DNA of 64,000 bases from Flavobacterium sp. UGB4466. Lineage in GTDB: Bacteria > Bacteroidota > Bacteroidia > Flavobacteriales > Flavobacteriaceae. The first letter of the stretch is position 1. The number at the start of each line of letters is the position of its first letter. The notes beneath the pieces are model-generated. The model was given only the letters and a program-made list of their open reading frames with translations. It had not been told where the DNA came from and did no database searches. The stretch spans positions 75,852 through 139,851 of the forward strand of contig NZ_CAGKLC010000001.1 of NCBI RefSeq assembly GCF_903469665.1, written 5' to 3'. The translations under genes were made by a program, and so were the position numbers. Positions 54,024 to 62,194 of the stretch are shown in pieces.

Positions 54024-54800
54024 CTAAGAGAAAAATTGAGACAAAACGGTTTTTAATTCCTCTTTGTTTTCGATATGACTCATATGTCCGTCTTCGAAAG
54101 AAATGAGTTCTGCTGTAGTATCATCTATCTGAGTACGGGAATCTTCGTAATCCAGAACAGGATCTTTTTTTCCTAAAATTAATAAAACGGGAAAAAGGTT
54201 TTGTTGCAAAAGTGTTTCCCTGTCTTTTCTGACTTTCATTCCTTCAAGTGAAGCAATAATTCCCTGTAAAGGTGTTTGGAGTGCCTGCGTTTTTACTTTT
54301 TCGATTTCGTCGGTTAATCGGATTCGGTTGTTCTCACTGAACAAATTACCAATAGCCAGACTCACAAAGGTTGCGTAATTCTGTTTGACTGCTTTGATAG
54401 CTCGTGTTCGGTTAAGTTTTCTCTCTGGGCTATCCTCCTTTGAAGTAGAGTTGAGTAAAACCAGTTTCTGAATGTTTTTTGGAAACAATTCGGCGAAAGC
54501 CAAACCAACATAACCTCCCATTGAATGCCCTACAACAGTAGCTTTTTCAATCTTTAAATGATTCAGCACTTCCTGAACGGCATTGGCATTGTCTTCCATC
54601 GTATGCACATATCCCAAAGAATCCGATTCGCCGTGTCCTAATAAGTCGATTATAATGACACGATATTTTTCAGAGAAAAAATCAACATAGTCTTTCCACA
54701 TTTTTTTGTTTTCCAGAAAGCCGTGAAGGAATACAATTGCATTTCCAGTTCCCGAATCTGAGTATGATATTTTGGTATTTTTGTATAAAAGCGTTTTCAA
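54024..54800 (-). CDS. Alpha/beta-fold hydrolase
   Basis: A 258-aa cytoplasmic serine hydrolase. Oxyanion loop FLHGFLENKKMW near 24, nucleophile elbow VGHSMGGYVGLA near 93, acid residue in GKKDPVLDYED near 210 and catalytic His in DGHMSHIE near 240. It resembles small esterases of the BioH/MenH or lipase type; substrate not predictable. Separate from its neighbours. Confidence 0.9.
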   Translation of the reverse strand: MKTLLYKNTKISYSDSGTGNAIVFLHGFLENKKMWKDYVDFFSEKYRVIIIDLLGHGESDSLGYVHTMEDNANAVQEVLNHLKIEKATVVGHSMGGYVGLAFAELFPKNIQKLVLLNSTSKEDSPERKLNRTRAIKAVKQNYATFVSLAIGNLFSENNRIRLTDEIEKVKTQALQTPLQGIIASLEGMKVRKDRETLLQQNLFPVLLILGKKDPVLDYEDSRTQIDDTTAELISFEDGHMSHIENKEELKTVLSQFFS

Positions 54801-54936
54801 AATGAACTTTTTTTGTTGTCAGGCACAAAGTTAAGAAAGCTGAAGTAAAATATCGAGATGTCTTGATTTAATTGGGAAATCTTTAAAACTGGAATAAATT
54901 TATTTATAGCAAAATATGGTTTGTGAACGAATTAAA

Positions 54937-54962
54937 AATGGCTTCCATTTCTGAAAGCCATT
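54937..54962 (-). terminator. Terminator of the AIM24-family gene
   Basis: Arms AATGGCTT and AAGCCATT, 10-base loop, followed on the minus strand by TTTAATT; immediately after the stop at 54968. Confidence 0.7.
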
Positions 54963-54967
54963 ACAAA

Positions 54968-55771
54968 TTAAAATCGGTTATCACCATCTAAAAGATTTCC
55001 TAATCCGCCTAGCAGGCTTCCTTCGTCACGGCTGTTTCCGCCAGATTTTGGTGCCGATGCAATAATGCGGTCAGCCAGTCTCGAGAAAGGCAACGATTGT
55101 ATATAAACTGTTCCGGGACCTTTTAAAGTGGCATAAAATAATCCTTCGCCACCAAAAATAGAATTCTTAATTCCGCCAATAAATTCAATATCATAAGCTA
55201 CATCTTTAGTAAAACCAATGATGCATCCCGTATCTACTTTTAGGACTTCGCCTGGTCCCAATACTTTTTTAGCCATTGTTCCGCCCGAATGTACAAATGC
55301 CATTCCATCTCCTTCGATTTTCTGCATAATAAAGCCTTCACCGCCAAATAAACCACGTCCAAGTTTCTGAGAAAATTCTATTCCGACAGAAACACCTTTA
55401 GCAGCACATAAAAACGAGCTTTTTTGGCAGATAAATTTGCCTTGAAATTCTGTTAAATCAATTGGAAGGATTTTTCCAGGATAGGGCGACGCAAATGAAA
55501 CTTTGCTTTTGCTATTGCCTTGGTTTAAAAATGCTGTCATAAATAAACTTTCGCCGGTAAGAACTCTTTTTCCTGCGCTTAAAAGTTTGTCAAACAAACC
55601 TGATCCTTGTTGTTGAGAACCGTCTCCAAATATCGTTTCCATCTGGATGTTGTTTTCCATCATCATGAAACTGCCAGCTTCGGCAATTACAATTTCCTGC
55701 GGGTCCAGTTCTATTTCAACATATTGCATTTCTTCCCCAAAAATCTGATAATCTATTTCGTGTGCTTGCAT
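54968..55771 (-). CDS. AIM24 / TIGR00266-family protein
   Basis: A 267-aa protein of the TIGR00266 (AIM24-like) family. The N-terminus FGEEMQYVEIELDPQEIVIAEAGSFMMMENNI is the standard opening, with ESLFMTAFLNQG near 75, GGEGFIMQKIEGDGMAFVHSGGTM near 150 and LFYATLKGPGTVYIQSLPFSRLADRI near 215. The fold is a double-stranded beta-helix; the molecular role is not known in bacteria. The last 25 residues are Gly/Ser/Asp rich, a flexible tail. Confidence 0.92.
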   Translation of the reverse strand: MQAHEIDYQIFGEEMQYVEIELDPQEIVIAEAGSFMMMENNIQMETIFGDGSQQQGSGLFDKLLSAGKRVLTGESLFMTAFLNQGNSKSKVSFASPYPGKILPIDLTEFQGKFICQKSSFLCAAKGVSVGIEFSQKLGRGLFGGEGFIMQKIEGDGMAFVHSGGTMAKKVLGPGEVLKVDTGCIIGFTKDVAYDIEFIGGIKNSIFGGEGLFYATLKGPGTVYIQSLPFSRLADRIIASAPKSGGNSRDEGSLLGGLGNLLDGDNRF

Positions 55772-55920
55772 AATTTCTTAATTTATTTGTTTTTAAAATT
55801 AGACTAATAATGCTGTAGAATGTTACATTCTTTAGTCAGTTACCGCTGTTTTTAAGAGCATTAAATGATTTTGTTATTTTAAATTAGTCTTAATTATGTT
55901 TTTTATTGCTTTAAATTCTA

Positions 55921-55928
55921 TATTTTTG
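55921..55928 (+). promoter_or_regulatory. -7 element of the 118-aa gene
   Basis: Exact TATTTTTG, 24-31 bases before the ATG at 55952, no clear -33 box. Confidence 0.4.
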
Positions 55929-55951
55929 CAACGTTATTATATTTTATCAGA

Positions 55952-56308
55952 ATGGCGTTAGTTAGTGATTTGACCACCAAAGTATTATTTGAAACCGAAA
56001 AAGGATATAGTTATCAATGTGATTTGACTAATAGTATAATCATCAATTTTGTTGATACAGTGTCAAGTTACAAAATTCATGATTTTTTGATTTTTCAAAG
56101 AAAGGTCAATAGCGTTGACATTCTTAATATGCTTTATGACTTATCTGATCGGTCAGACGCACAATTGATTGAAACCACCAAAAGAAATTTTTCCAGAAAT
56201 CTTACTATCTGTGAAATAGTGCAGTTAAGAGATTTATTAAACGGAACTAAATTTACCCTCACTTTACATTCTATGCTTTGTAATATTGTAAACGTAGAGC
56301 TTATTTAG
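55952..56308 (+). CDS. Unrecognised protein, 118 aa
   Basis: No known domain recognised. Soluble, alpha/beta, with two-thirds charged residues and two cysteines (YQCDLTN, SMLCNIVN, also NLTICEIV). It contains a beta start, a KIHDFLIFQRKVNSVDILNMLYDLSD helix and a C-terminal LRDLLNGTKFTLTLHSML. It lies 90 bases upstream of ferritin in the same direction; no terminator is seen between them, so it may share its transcript. No function is proposed. Confidence 0.65.
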   Translation: MALVSDLTTKVLFETEKGYSYQCDLTNSIIINFVDTVSSYKIHDFLIFQRKVNSVDILNMLYDLSDRSDAQLIETTKRNFSRNLTICEIVQLRDLLNGTKFTLTLHSMLCNIVNVELI

Positions 56309-56397
56309 ATTCTTACTTAGATCAAATCCAAATTTTCGAGCAGTTAGAGGTGCCTTCTTTAATTTTTGTAATTTTACACATATAAAAATTAGAGGAT

Positions 56398-56919
56398 ATG
56401 AAAGATTTATTAAGAACACGTACTTCATTAGTTGAAAGTGTAGAAAATATATTAAACTTACAAGCAAAATTAGAAAGTGACGCTTCTAACAAATATTTAG
56501 CTATGGCAGCATGGTTAGATAGAAATGGTTATGCTAATACAGCATCTTATTTGTACAAACAAGCCGAGGAAGAGAGAGAGCATTTCCTAAAAGTTTTCAA
56601 ATATATTACAGATATGGGAGGGATTGCCGTTACGCCGTCTGTTCCGGAAGTGCAGCAGGAATTTGCTTCTTTGAGAGAAGTATTTGAAATTGCTTTGCAG
56701 AATGAAATTGCAGTTACACAAGCAGTGAATAAAGTAATTGCAAAATGTAGAGCTGAAAATGACTATGCTACAGAAGATTTTATGATGTGGTATGTTGCTG
56801 AGCAGAGAGAAGAAGAGAAAAACGCAAGAAGAGCTTTAGAGCTTTTTGAGTTGATTGATGAAAGCGAAGCTGCCGGAAAATTCCAGTTGGATGTGCAAAT
56901 CGCAAAAATCGGAGAGTAA
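56398..56919 (+). CDS. ftnA: Non-haem ferritin
   Basis: Cytoplasmic iron-storage protein, 173 aa, self-assembling to a 24-mer. Four-helix bundle with the di-iron ferroxidase ligands: Glu in LESDASNKYLAMAAW near 22, the ExxH of EEEREHFLKVF near 57, Glu in LQNEIAVTQAV near 101 and Gln/Glu in MWYVAEQREEEK near 135. Iron-poor or oxidative-stress control is expected from the family but no Fur box was identified. Confidence 0.95.
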   Translation: MKDLLRTRTSLVESVENILNLQAKLESDASNKYLAMAAWLDRNGYANTASYLYKQAEEEREHFLKVFKYITDMGGIAVTPSVPEVQQEFASLREVFEIALQNEIAVTQAVNKVIAKCRAENDYATEDFMMWYVAEQREEEKNARRALELFELIDESEAAGKFQLDVQIAKIGE

Positions 56920-56935
56920 TTGATATATAAAATTG

Positions 56936-56970
56936 AAAAAGCCCTTAATATTTTTATTAAGGGCTTTTTT
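56936..56970. terminator. Bidirectional terminator between ferritin and pepP
   Basis: Arms AAAAAGCCCTTAATA and TATTAAGGGCTTTTT, short loop, A and T runs on both sides; convergent genes. Confidence 0.92.
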
Positions 56971-56975
56971 CTTAT

Positions 56976-58268
56976 CTATTCATTCATCAAACTCTCGATC
57001 TCGTCAGCTTCAATAGGAATGTTACGCATCAGGTTAAAAGGCTCTCCTTTTTCCTGAATCACTACGTTGTCTTCTAAACGAATTCCGAATCCTTCTGCCG
57101 GAATGTAGATTCCCGGTTCAACGGTAAAAACCATATTGGCTTTCATTGGTTCGTGAAGTAATCCGTAATCGTGCGTGTCCAGACCCATGTGGTGAGACGT
57201 TCCGTGCATAAAATATTTTTTGTAGGCGGGCCATTCCGGATTTTCGTTCTGAACATCGGCTTTGTCGATCAAACCTAAACCTAATAATTCAGAGGTCATC
57301 ACTTTCCCTACTTCTACATGGTATTGTTTCCAAAGTGTTCCCGGAGTCAACATTTTTGTAGCTTCGTTTTTTACTCTTAAAACAGCATTGTAAACTGCTT
57401 TTTGTCTTTCGTTATACCTTCCCGAAACTGGAATTGTACGGGATAAATCGCTTGAGTAGTTGGCGTATTCGGCAGCAACATCCAGTAAAATTAAATCCCC
57501 TTCTTTACATTGTTGGTTGTTTTCGATATAATGTAAAACATTCGCATTATTTCCCGAAGCAATAATTGGAGTATAAGCAAAACCTTTAGAGCGGTTACGA
57601 ATAAATTCGTGAATCAATTCCGCTTCAATTTCGTATTCGGTAACATTTGGTTTTACAAATGATAATAATCTACGGAAACCTTTTTCGGTAATATCACAAG
57701 CCTGCTGAATCAAATCAAGTTCTTCGCTTTCTTTTACAGAACGAAGACGTTGTAAAATCGGGTTGCTTTTGGCTACATTGTGTGCCGGATAATGTTCTTT
57801 CCACCATTTTACGAATCGGGCTTCACGGGTTTCTGTCTCCACTGTAGCGCGGTAATGTTCGTTGGTGTTGATGTACATCGTATCGGCATACGTCATCATT
57901 TCGTTCAAAATCTTATGAAAATCCTGTAACCAATACACTGTTCTGATTCCTGAAACCTGAAAAGCACGTTCTTTAGTCAGTTTTTCACCTTCCCAAATGG
58001 CGATATGTTCGCTGGTTTCTTTTAGGAAAAGAATTTCTTTTTGATGCTCATAAGGTGCATCCGGAAACAAAAGCAAAATACTTTCTTCCTGATCTACACC
58101 ACTCAGATAAAAAATATCTCGGTGTTGTGCAAACGGCAAAGTACTGTCGGCACTAACCGGGTAAATGTCATTAGAATTAAAAACGGCAACTGAATTAGGT
58201 TTCATTTCTGCCGTGAATTTTTTGCGGTTTTTTACAAAAAGAGCGCTGTTTATTTGGTGATATTTCAT
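56976..58268 (-). CDS. pepP: Aminopeptidase P (Xaa-Pro aminopeptidase)
   Basis: Manganese-dependent M24B peptidase removing the N-terminal residue ahead of proline; 430 aa, normal. The N-terminal domain (AVFNSNDIYPVSADSTLPFAQHRDIFYLSGVDQ) leads into the pita-bread domain. Metal ligands: Asp pair in LLDVAAEYANYSSDLSRTIPVSG near 245-255, His in YFMHGTSHHMGLDTHD near 352, and Glu in FTVEPGIYIP near 383 and RLEDNVVI near 403. Complete. Confidence 0.96.
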   Translation of the reverse strand: MKYHQINSALFVKNRKKFTAEMKPNSVAVFNSNDIYPVSADSTLPFAQHRDIFYLSGVDQEESILLLFPDAPYEHQKEILFLKETSEHIAIWEGEKLTKERAFQVSGIRTVYWLQDFHKILNEMMTYADTMYINTNEHYRATVETETREARFVKWWKEHYPAHNVAKSNPILQRLRSVKESEELDLIQQACDITEKGFRRLLSFVKPNVTEYEIEAELIHEFIRNRSKGFAYTPIIASGNNANVLHYIENNQQCKEGDLILLDVAAEYANYSSDLSRTIPVSGRYNERQKAVYNAVLRVKNEATKMLTPGTLWKQYHVEVGKVMTSELLGLGLIDKADVQNENPEWPAYKKYFMHGTSHHMGLDTHDYGLLHEPMKANMVFTVEPGIYIPAEGFGIRLEDNVVIQEKGEPFNLMRNIPIEADEIESLMNE

Positions 58269-58448
58269 GATAATTCGGTTTTTGAACTTCGAATTTCAAA
58301 ATTACGTTTTTTCAGCAAACAGCATGAAATTGATTTCTTAAAGTTTTATTATTTGTTTTGTGTTTTCCTGAGCGAAGTCAAAGGATCACCGCGAAGGGCG
58401 TTAAGGTTTACGCAAAGCACGCTAGTTTTTTCTCGCAAAGTCGCAAAG
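58269..58448. repeat. REP-like intergenic sequence downstream of pepP start region
   Basis: Contains CCTGAGCGAAGTCAAAGGATC and CGCGAAGGGCG / CGCAAAG words, the latter related to the palindrome at 10230-10311. Leads into the 122-base repeat units. No gene. Confidence 0.6.
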
Positions 58449-58857
58449 TAACCACAATCTTGTCATTCTGAGGAACGAAGAATCACACTAGTAACTCGAC
58501 AAAGATTGGCGGTTTTGTTTCACGCAGATTTCGCAGATTCTGCAGATTTTTTCTTTTTTACAGTTGGTCTTAACCACAATCTTGTCTTCCTGAGCGAAGT
58601 CGAAGGATCACCGCAAAGTAACCACAATCTTGTCATTCTGAGGAACGAAGAATCACACTAGTAACTCGACAAAGATTGGCGGTTTTGTTTCACGCAGATT
58701 TCGCAGATTCTGCAGATTTTTTCTTTTTTACAGTTGGTCTTAACCACAATCTTGTCATTCTGAGGAACGAAGAATCACACTAGTAACTCGACAAAGATTG
58801 GCGGTTTTGTTTCACGCAGATTTCGCAGATTCTGCAGATTTTTTCTTTTTACCGTAA
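58449..58857. repeat. Tandem 122-bp repeat units
   Basis: Unit beginning TAACCACAATCTTGTCATTC. Copy A 58449-58570 and copy B 58619-58740 show no difference by eye. A 48-base variant with TGAGCGAAGTCGAAGG lies between (58571-58618). Copy C, 58741-58850, agrees up to its last 10 or so bases. No open frame of coding character. Such GTCATTCTGAGGAACGAAG sequences are common dispersed elements of Flavobacteria. Confidence 0.92.
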
Positions 58858-59000
58858 GTATTAACCACTAATCTTGTCATCTCGACGCAGGAGACTCGAG
58901 CGAGAGCGAACAGACGAAGTAAATCACATTAGAAAATCTACACAGTAATTCGCCAATCTTTGTCGAATCCCGACTGTGATCTACTTCGTCGAAAGGACAA
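58858..59000. repeat. Diverged and inverted part of the same repeat family
   Basis: AACCACTAATCTTGTCAT at about 58863 opens like the units, and CCAATCTTTGTCGAAT near 58953 is the reverse complement of the unit's ATTCGACAAAGATTGG-type core (unit reads ACTCGACAAAGATTGG). So one degenerate copy is inverted relative to the array. Confidence 0.65.
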
Positions 59001-59054
59001 TATTGCGTAATATTGTATAATCTATGTACAAGTAACAGCCCAATAAAACATAAA

Positions 59055-60401
59055 ATGCATCACTCAGGTTTCAAATTAATAACAATCAAAGAAGTCAAAT
59101 CGCAATATCCATTTTTAATCGATCGGGAAGGTTTCGATTATTTTGAGGAATGGGAAGAGGAGGATTTCTTTTTGATTGCATTCGAAAGTGTAAATTTTGA
59201 GGCCAATTTTTATTTCGATCTTTATGAGAATAAAGAGAAAAAATGGCTTGCCGGAGTATTAAATCTTCCCTTAAAAGAAATGGAAGATCTTAGAATTGAA
59301 GGAGTCCTAATAAATGGAAATCTTTCTGTAAACGGAACGATTATAAATGCCGAAGGCGATTACGGACCTTATGTTTTTATTAAAGGAAATGTGAGTTGTC
59401 AAAGCATGTTGTTGGGAGGTTCGTATGTCGAAATTGAAGGCAACGTTACTGCGAAAGAAGTAGTAATGACTTCCTATAATCACGGTAATTTTAAATGTTC
59501 GGGCTGTATTGAAGCTCCGGTTTTTATAGTCGAAGATCATTATACCACATTCTCAAGCCGTAATAACAATTTGTTCTACTATAATGATAAAACAGACGAC
59601 ATGGATCCTGAAAATGAATCGGAATATGATGAGGACAGTGACGAAGAAGTTATTTCAGCCGAATTGCGAAAACACCTTAATAATTCTCTAATAACCACTT
59701 TTGAAGAACTCAAAAGAGAGTTGGAGGAGGGTGAGTTAGTTTTAAAAGAAAGTAATCCGTTGCCAAAAAATCAGGAATACTGGCAAAAGAGAGTTTTGTC
59801 CAATTACAGAGATTTAAAAATAGTTCCGCTCGAGTTTAAAACAGCAGCATTGTGCGAGATGGCATTAAATATCACCCATCATGCGTTACCGTTTGTGGAG
59901 GAAGATTTTATTACGTCTGAAATTTGCGAGAAATTAGTCGGTAAGGATGGTTTTGCACTTCAGGTAATTCTCGATCAATTTATAACCGAAGAACTTTGTT
60001 GGAAAGCGGCTGAGAGCGGAACATTGGTTTCACTGATTCCGGGGCGTTTTTATTCGGAAGAGTTAATTATAACGACTTTTAAAAAAGGCAAACACGAACC
60101 GAATATTAATGATGTTCCTGCTGAATTTATCACTGATAGTTTACTTGAAGCATATGTGAAAATTGGTAAAGGATTGTGGCTCGACAAGATTTGCAAAGAA
60201 AACGGAAAGGATAAATTATCTATTTTAAAAAGTGTAATTGATTCCGGAATACAGCATCTTGACGCTATTTTTGGGAATCACTTTAGTGTCGAAGTTGTTG
60301 ATTATGCGGCATCTCTTTATAATAATGAAGAAAATAAATCGAAATGGGATAACTATGTTCAAAAATATAAAGTTAAATTCGGGCGTCTTGGATTAAACTA
60401 A
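59055..60401 (+). CDS. Beta-helix/helical-repeat protein of unknown function
   Basis: A 448-aa cytoplasmic protein. The start at 59055 (MHHSGFKLITIKEVKSQ) is chosen over an ATG 14 codons upstream by the following sequence character. Part 1, to about 190: strands with Gly turns (GVLINGNLSVNGTIINAEG; VFIKGNVSCQSMLLGGSYVEIEGNVTAKEVVM), like a bactofilin-type beta-helix. A very acidic linker follows near 195 (DDMDPENESEYDEDSDEE). Part 2, to the end: helical repeats of the type FITSEICEKLVGKDG and FITEELCWKAAESGTL, resembling DUF4116-like repeats. This layout is seen in proteins next to polymorphic toxins, possibly immunity-related, but no toxin is nearby. Confidence 0.68.
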   Translation: MHHSGFKLITIKEVKSQYPFLIDREGFDYFEEWEEEDFFLIAFESVNFEANFYFDLYENKEKKWLAGVLNLPLKEMEDLRIEGVLINGNLSVNGTIINAEGDYGPYVFIKGNVSCQSMLLGGSYVEIEGNVTAKEVVMTSYNHGNFKCSGCIEAPVFIVEDHYTTFSSRNNNLFYYNDKTDDMDPENESEYDEDSDEEVISAELRKHLNNSLITTFEELKRELEEGELVLKESNPLPKNQEYWQKRVLSNYRDLKIVPLEFKTAALCEMALNITHHALPFVEEDFITSEICEKLVGKDGFALQVILDQFITEELCWKAAESGTLVSLIPGRFYSEELIITTFKKGKHEPNINDVPAEFITDSLLEAYVKIGKGLWLDKICKENGKDKLSILKSVIDSGIQHLDAIFGNHFSVEVVDYAASLYNNEENKSKWDNYVQKYKVKFGRLGLN

Positions 60402-60440
60402 TTTCTTTAATCAGGCTTTAAATATAAAATAAAACAGATT

Positions 60441-60818
60441 ATGATTGATAGAGAGAGAATAATTAAGAATTACGTTGAAGGTTACAATCAATTCGATATT
60501 GATAAAATGACAGCTGACTTTAGTCGGGATATTGTTTTTGAAAACATTCAGAACGGTGAAGTAAATATGACTTTAAACGGACTAAATGAATTTAAAGAAC
60601 AAGCCGAAAATGCAAAAGCCTACTTTTCCACCAGATCACAAGTAATTACTGTATTGAATCATTTTGAGTCTAAAACAGAGATTGAAATTGATTACCATGC
60701 TGTTTTGGCGATGGATTTTCCTAACGGAATGAAAGCGGGAGAAGAATTAAACTTGAAGGGGAAATCTGTTTTTGAATTTTTAGATAATAAGATTTTAAAA
60801 TTGAGTGATATTAGCTAA
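60441..60818 (+). CDS. SnoaL/NTF2-like protein
   Basis: A 125-aa protein with the cone-shaped NTF2/SnoaL fold: initial helix ERIIKNYVEGYNQFDIDKMTADF, strand DIVFENIQ, then RSQVITVLNHFESKTEIEIDYHAVLAMDFP and a final GKSVFEFLDNKILKLSDIS. The family includes many small isomerases, hydrolases and binding proteins; no diagnostic active-site residue can be picked out. It lies 39 bases after the beta-helix gene, suggesting one transcript. Confidence 0.8.
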   Translation: MIDRERIIKNYVEGYNQFDIDKMTADFSRDIVFENIQNGEVNMTLNGLNEFKEQAENAKAYFSTRSQVITVLNHFESKTEIEIDYHAVLAMDFPNGMKAGEELNLKGKSVFEFLDNKILKLSDIS

Positions 60819-60861
60819 TTATAAAACTGGAGAAAAGAATTCAAGAGATTAGATTTATATT

Positions 60862-61473
60862 ATGGACAATGAAAAGCTAAGAACACTAAGAAATAAAATT
60901 TCAATTCCATTAAGCCAGGCTATTAGACTTCTTAAAAAAAATAATGATGACATTGAATTGTGTGAGCAGGAATTTCATAATGATAATATCAAGACAATCA
61001 GCATAAAAACAGAGTGTGATTATGATGTTGCAAAAGAGAATTATGAGTTATGTAATTACGATGTTGTAAAAACAGTCGAAAGAATTAATCAAAAAACAAT
61101 TATCATAACAACAGGAAAAGCAACAGATTCTAAAATAGGCTTTGTTTTATGGCCCGAAAATGGAAAAGGTGAATTCTATAAAACTGTTAAGCGAAATGAT
61201 GCTTTTATTCCAACAGAAGATTTTGATCTTTTTTTGAAAGAGTTTCAATCTGTTTTTCCCTTGCGAAATCCGTGGAATGATGTAATTGAAGATGAATTTG
61301 ATAAAACGGGTCATAATTTTTTTGACCATAAAACGATCAGCTTGATTGTTGAAAAAATAAAACTTATAGAAAATGAAAATGAAAAGGAGAATGCTTTTTT
61401 ATTGGAAACAATAAATTGGTTAAACGATAAATTAGTTTATGCTGAGTATATTGTGGTTTATGGTAATTTATAG
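60862..61473 (+). CDS. Protein with two UBA/EF-Ts-like N-terminal modules
   Basis: A 203-aa soluble protein. Residues 6-40 (LRNKISIPLSQAIRLLKKNNDDIELCEQEF) follow the three-helix pattern of the UBA-like domain at the start of EF-Ts. A second, similar module covers about 44-75 (IKTECDYDVAKENYELCNYDVVKTVERI). The rest, 80-203, has an IGFVLWPENGKG strand segment, FDLFLKEFQSVFPLRNPWND, and a final helix; no known fold recognised. UBA-like modules bind proteins; the target is unknown. It precedes the GNAT by only six bases, so the two are probably co-translated. Confidence 0.68.
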   Translation: MDNEKLRTLRNKISIPLSQAIRLLKKNNDDIELCEQEFHNDNIKTISIKTECDYDVAKENYELCNYDVVKTVERINQKTIIITTGKATDSKIGFVLWPENGKGEFYKTVKRNDAFIPTEDFDLFLKEFQSVFPLRNPWNDVIEDEFDKTGHNFFDHKTISLIVEKIKLIENENEKENAFLLETINWLNDKLVYAEYIVVYGNL

Positions 61474-61479
61474 AAGACT

Positions 61480-61917
61480 ATGGAATCAAATATTAAAATC
61501 AGAAAAGTTGAAAAACAGGATTTAGATTTTGTTTACCAAGCGATAAAAGAGCTTGAAAATGAAATTTTAGATTTTGAAGTGTTTAGCCAGATATTTGATG
61601 AAAACATTTCAAATAAAAAGAATCTCTATCTAATTGCCGAAAACGAAACAGAAGGGTTAGGTTTTATTAGTTTTCATACCCAAAATCTTTTGCATCATTG
61701 CGGATTGGTAGGTGAAATCCAGGAGTTCTTTATTCACCAGAAACATCGCGGGCAAGGGGTTGGCAGGTTATTAATAAATGAGGTTTTAAATTTTGCAGAA
61801 CAGCATAATTTAAAAAGTATTGAAGTGACCACCAATAAAAGACGTGTAGAGAATGTTGCCATTTACGAGAATCTTGGGTTTGCTTTAAGTCATAATAAGT
61901 TTACGATTTATAAGTAA
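61480..61917 (+). CDS. GNAT-family N-acetyltransferase
   Basis: A 145-aa acetyltransferase. Acetyl-CoA site EFFIHQKHRGQGVGRLLINEVL near 84-105 (R/Q-x-x-G-x-G/A) and late helix/strand KRRVENVAIYENLGFALSHN near 125. Substrate unknown. Six bases after the UBA-like gene; a terminator follows. Confidence 0.9.
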   Translation: MESNIKIRKVEKQDLDFVYQAIKELENEILDFEVFSQIFDENISNKKNLYLIAENETEGLGFISFHTQNLLHHCGLVGEIQEFFIHQKHRGQGVGRLLINEVLNFAEQHNLKSIEVTTNKRRVENVAIYENLGFALSHNKFTIYK

Positions 61918-61949
61918 ACTTTGCAGCGATGGGAAGATTCAACATAAAA

Positions 61950-61978
61950 AAAACTGCTGTTTTGTAGGCAGCAGTTTT
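61950..61978. terminator. Bidirectional terminator between the GNAT and the leader peptide gene
   Basis: Arms AAAACTGCTG and CAGCAGTTTT, nine-base loop, flanked by A and T runs. Confidence 0.88.
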
Positions 61979-62002
61979 AATAAATGGGTAATTATGTTGT
62001 CA

Positions 62003-62194
62003 TTAATGTGAGTATTCCATACAGATACTGCCTACTGCCGTTTTGTATAAAATCCAACCACATCTGTTTTGTCCGATAGAAGGATAGATTTCTTCGCCGT
62101 TACACATCGGATATGGTACACATTCTATAGTACTGGTACCACCGGCATTAATTGATTTTAATTCTTCTTTTGTTAATTTTTCGAAATTTTTCAT
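62003..62194 (-). CDS. Bacteriocin-like / RiPP precursor peptide with double-glycine leader
   Basis: A 63-aa peptide. The leader MKNFEKLTKEELKSINAGG is of the double-glycine type: two charged-hydrophobic helical heptads and a GG at 18-19, as processed by peptidase-containing ABC transporters. The 44-residue core that would be released (TSTIECVPYPMCNGEE onward) holds four cysteines (CVPYPMC, RCGW, ICME), so two disulfides or thioether rings are possible. Bacteroidetes genomes carry many such peptides, annotated bacteriocin-like or natural-product precursor; few have a known activity. No exporter or modification enzyme lies in the window. A transcript terminator follows. Confidence 0.75.
   Translation of the reverse strand: MKNFEKLTKEELKSINAGGTSTIECVPYPMCNGEEIYPSIGQNRCGWILYKTAVGSICMEYSH

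Noticed and set aside
58449-58857. CRISPR array or insertion sequence
   Set aside because: Units of 122 bases without unique spacers and without a transposase frame.
59013-59054. Upstream ATG of the beta-helix gene
   Set aside because: The added 14 residues show no conserved character and the A-rich leader is placed directly before the second ATG.
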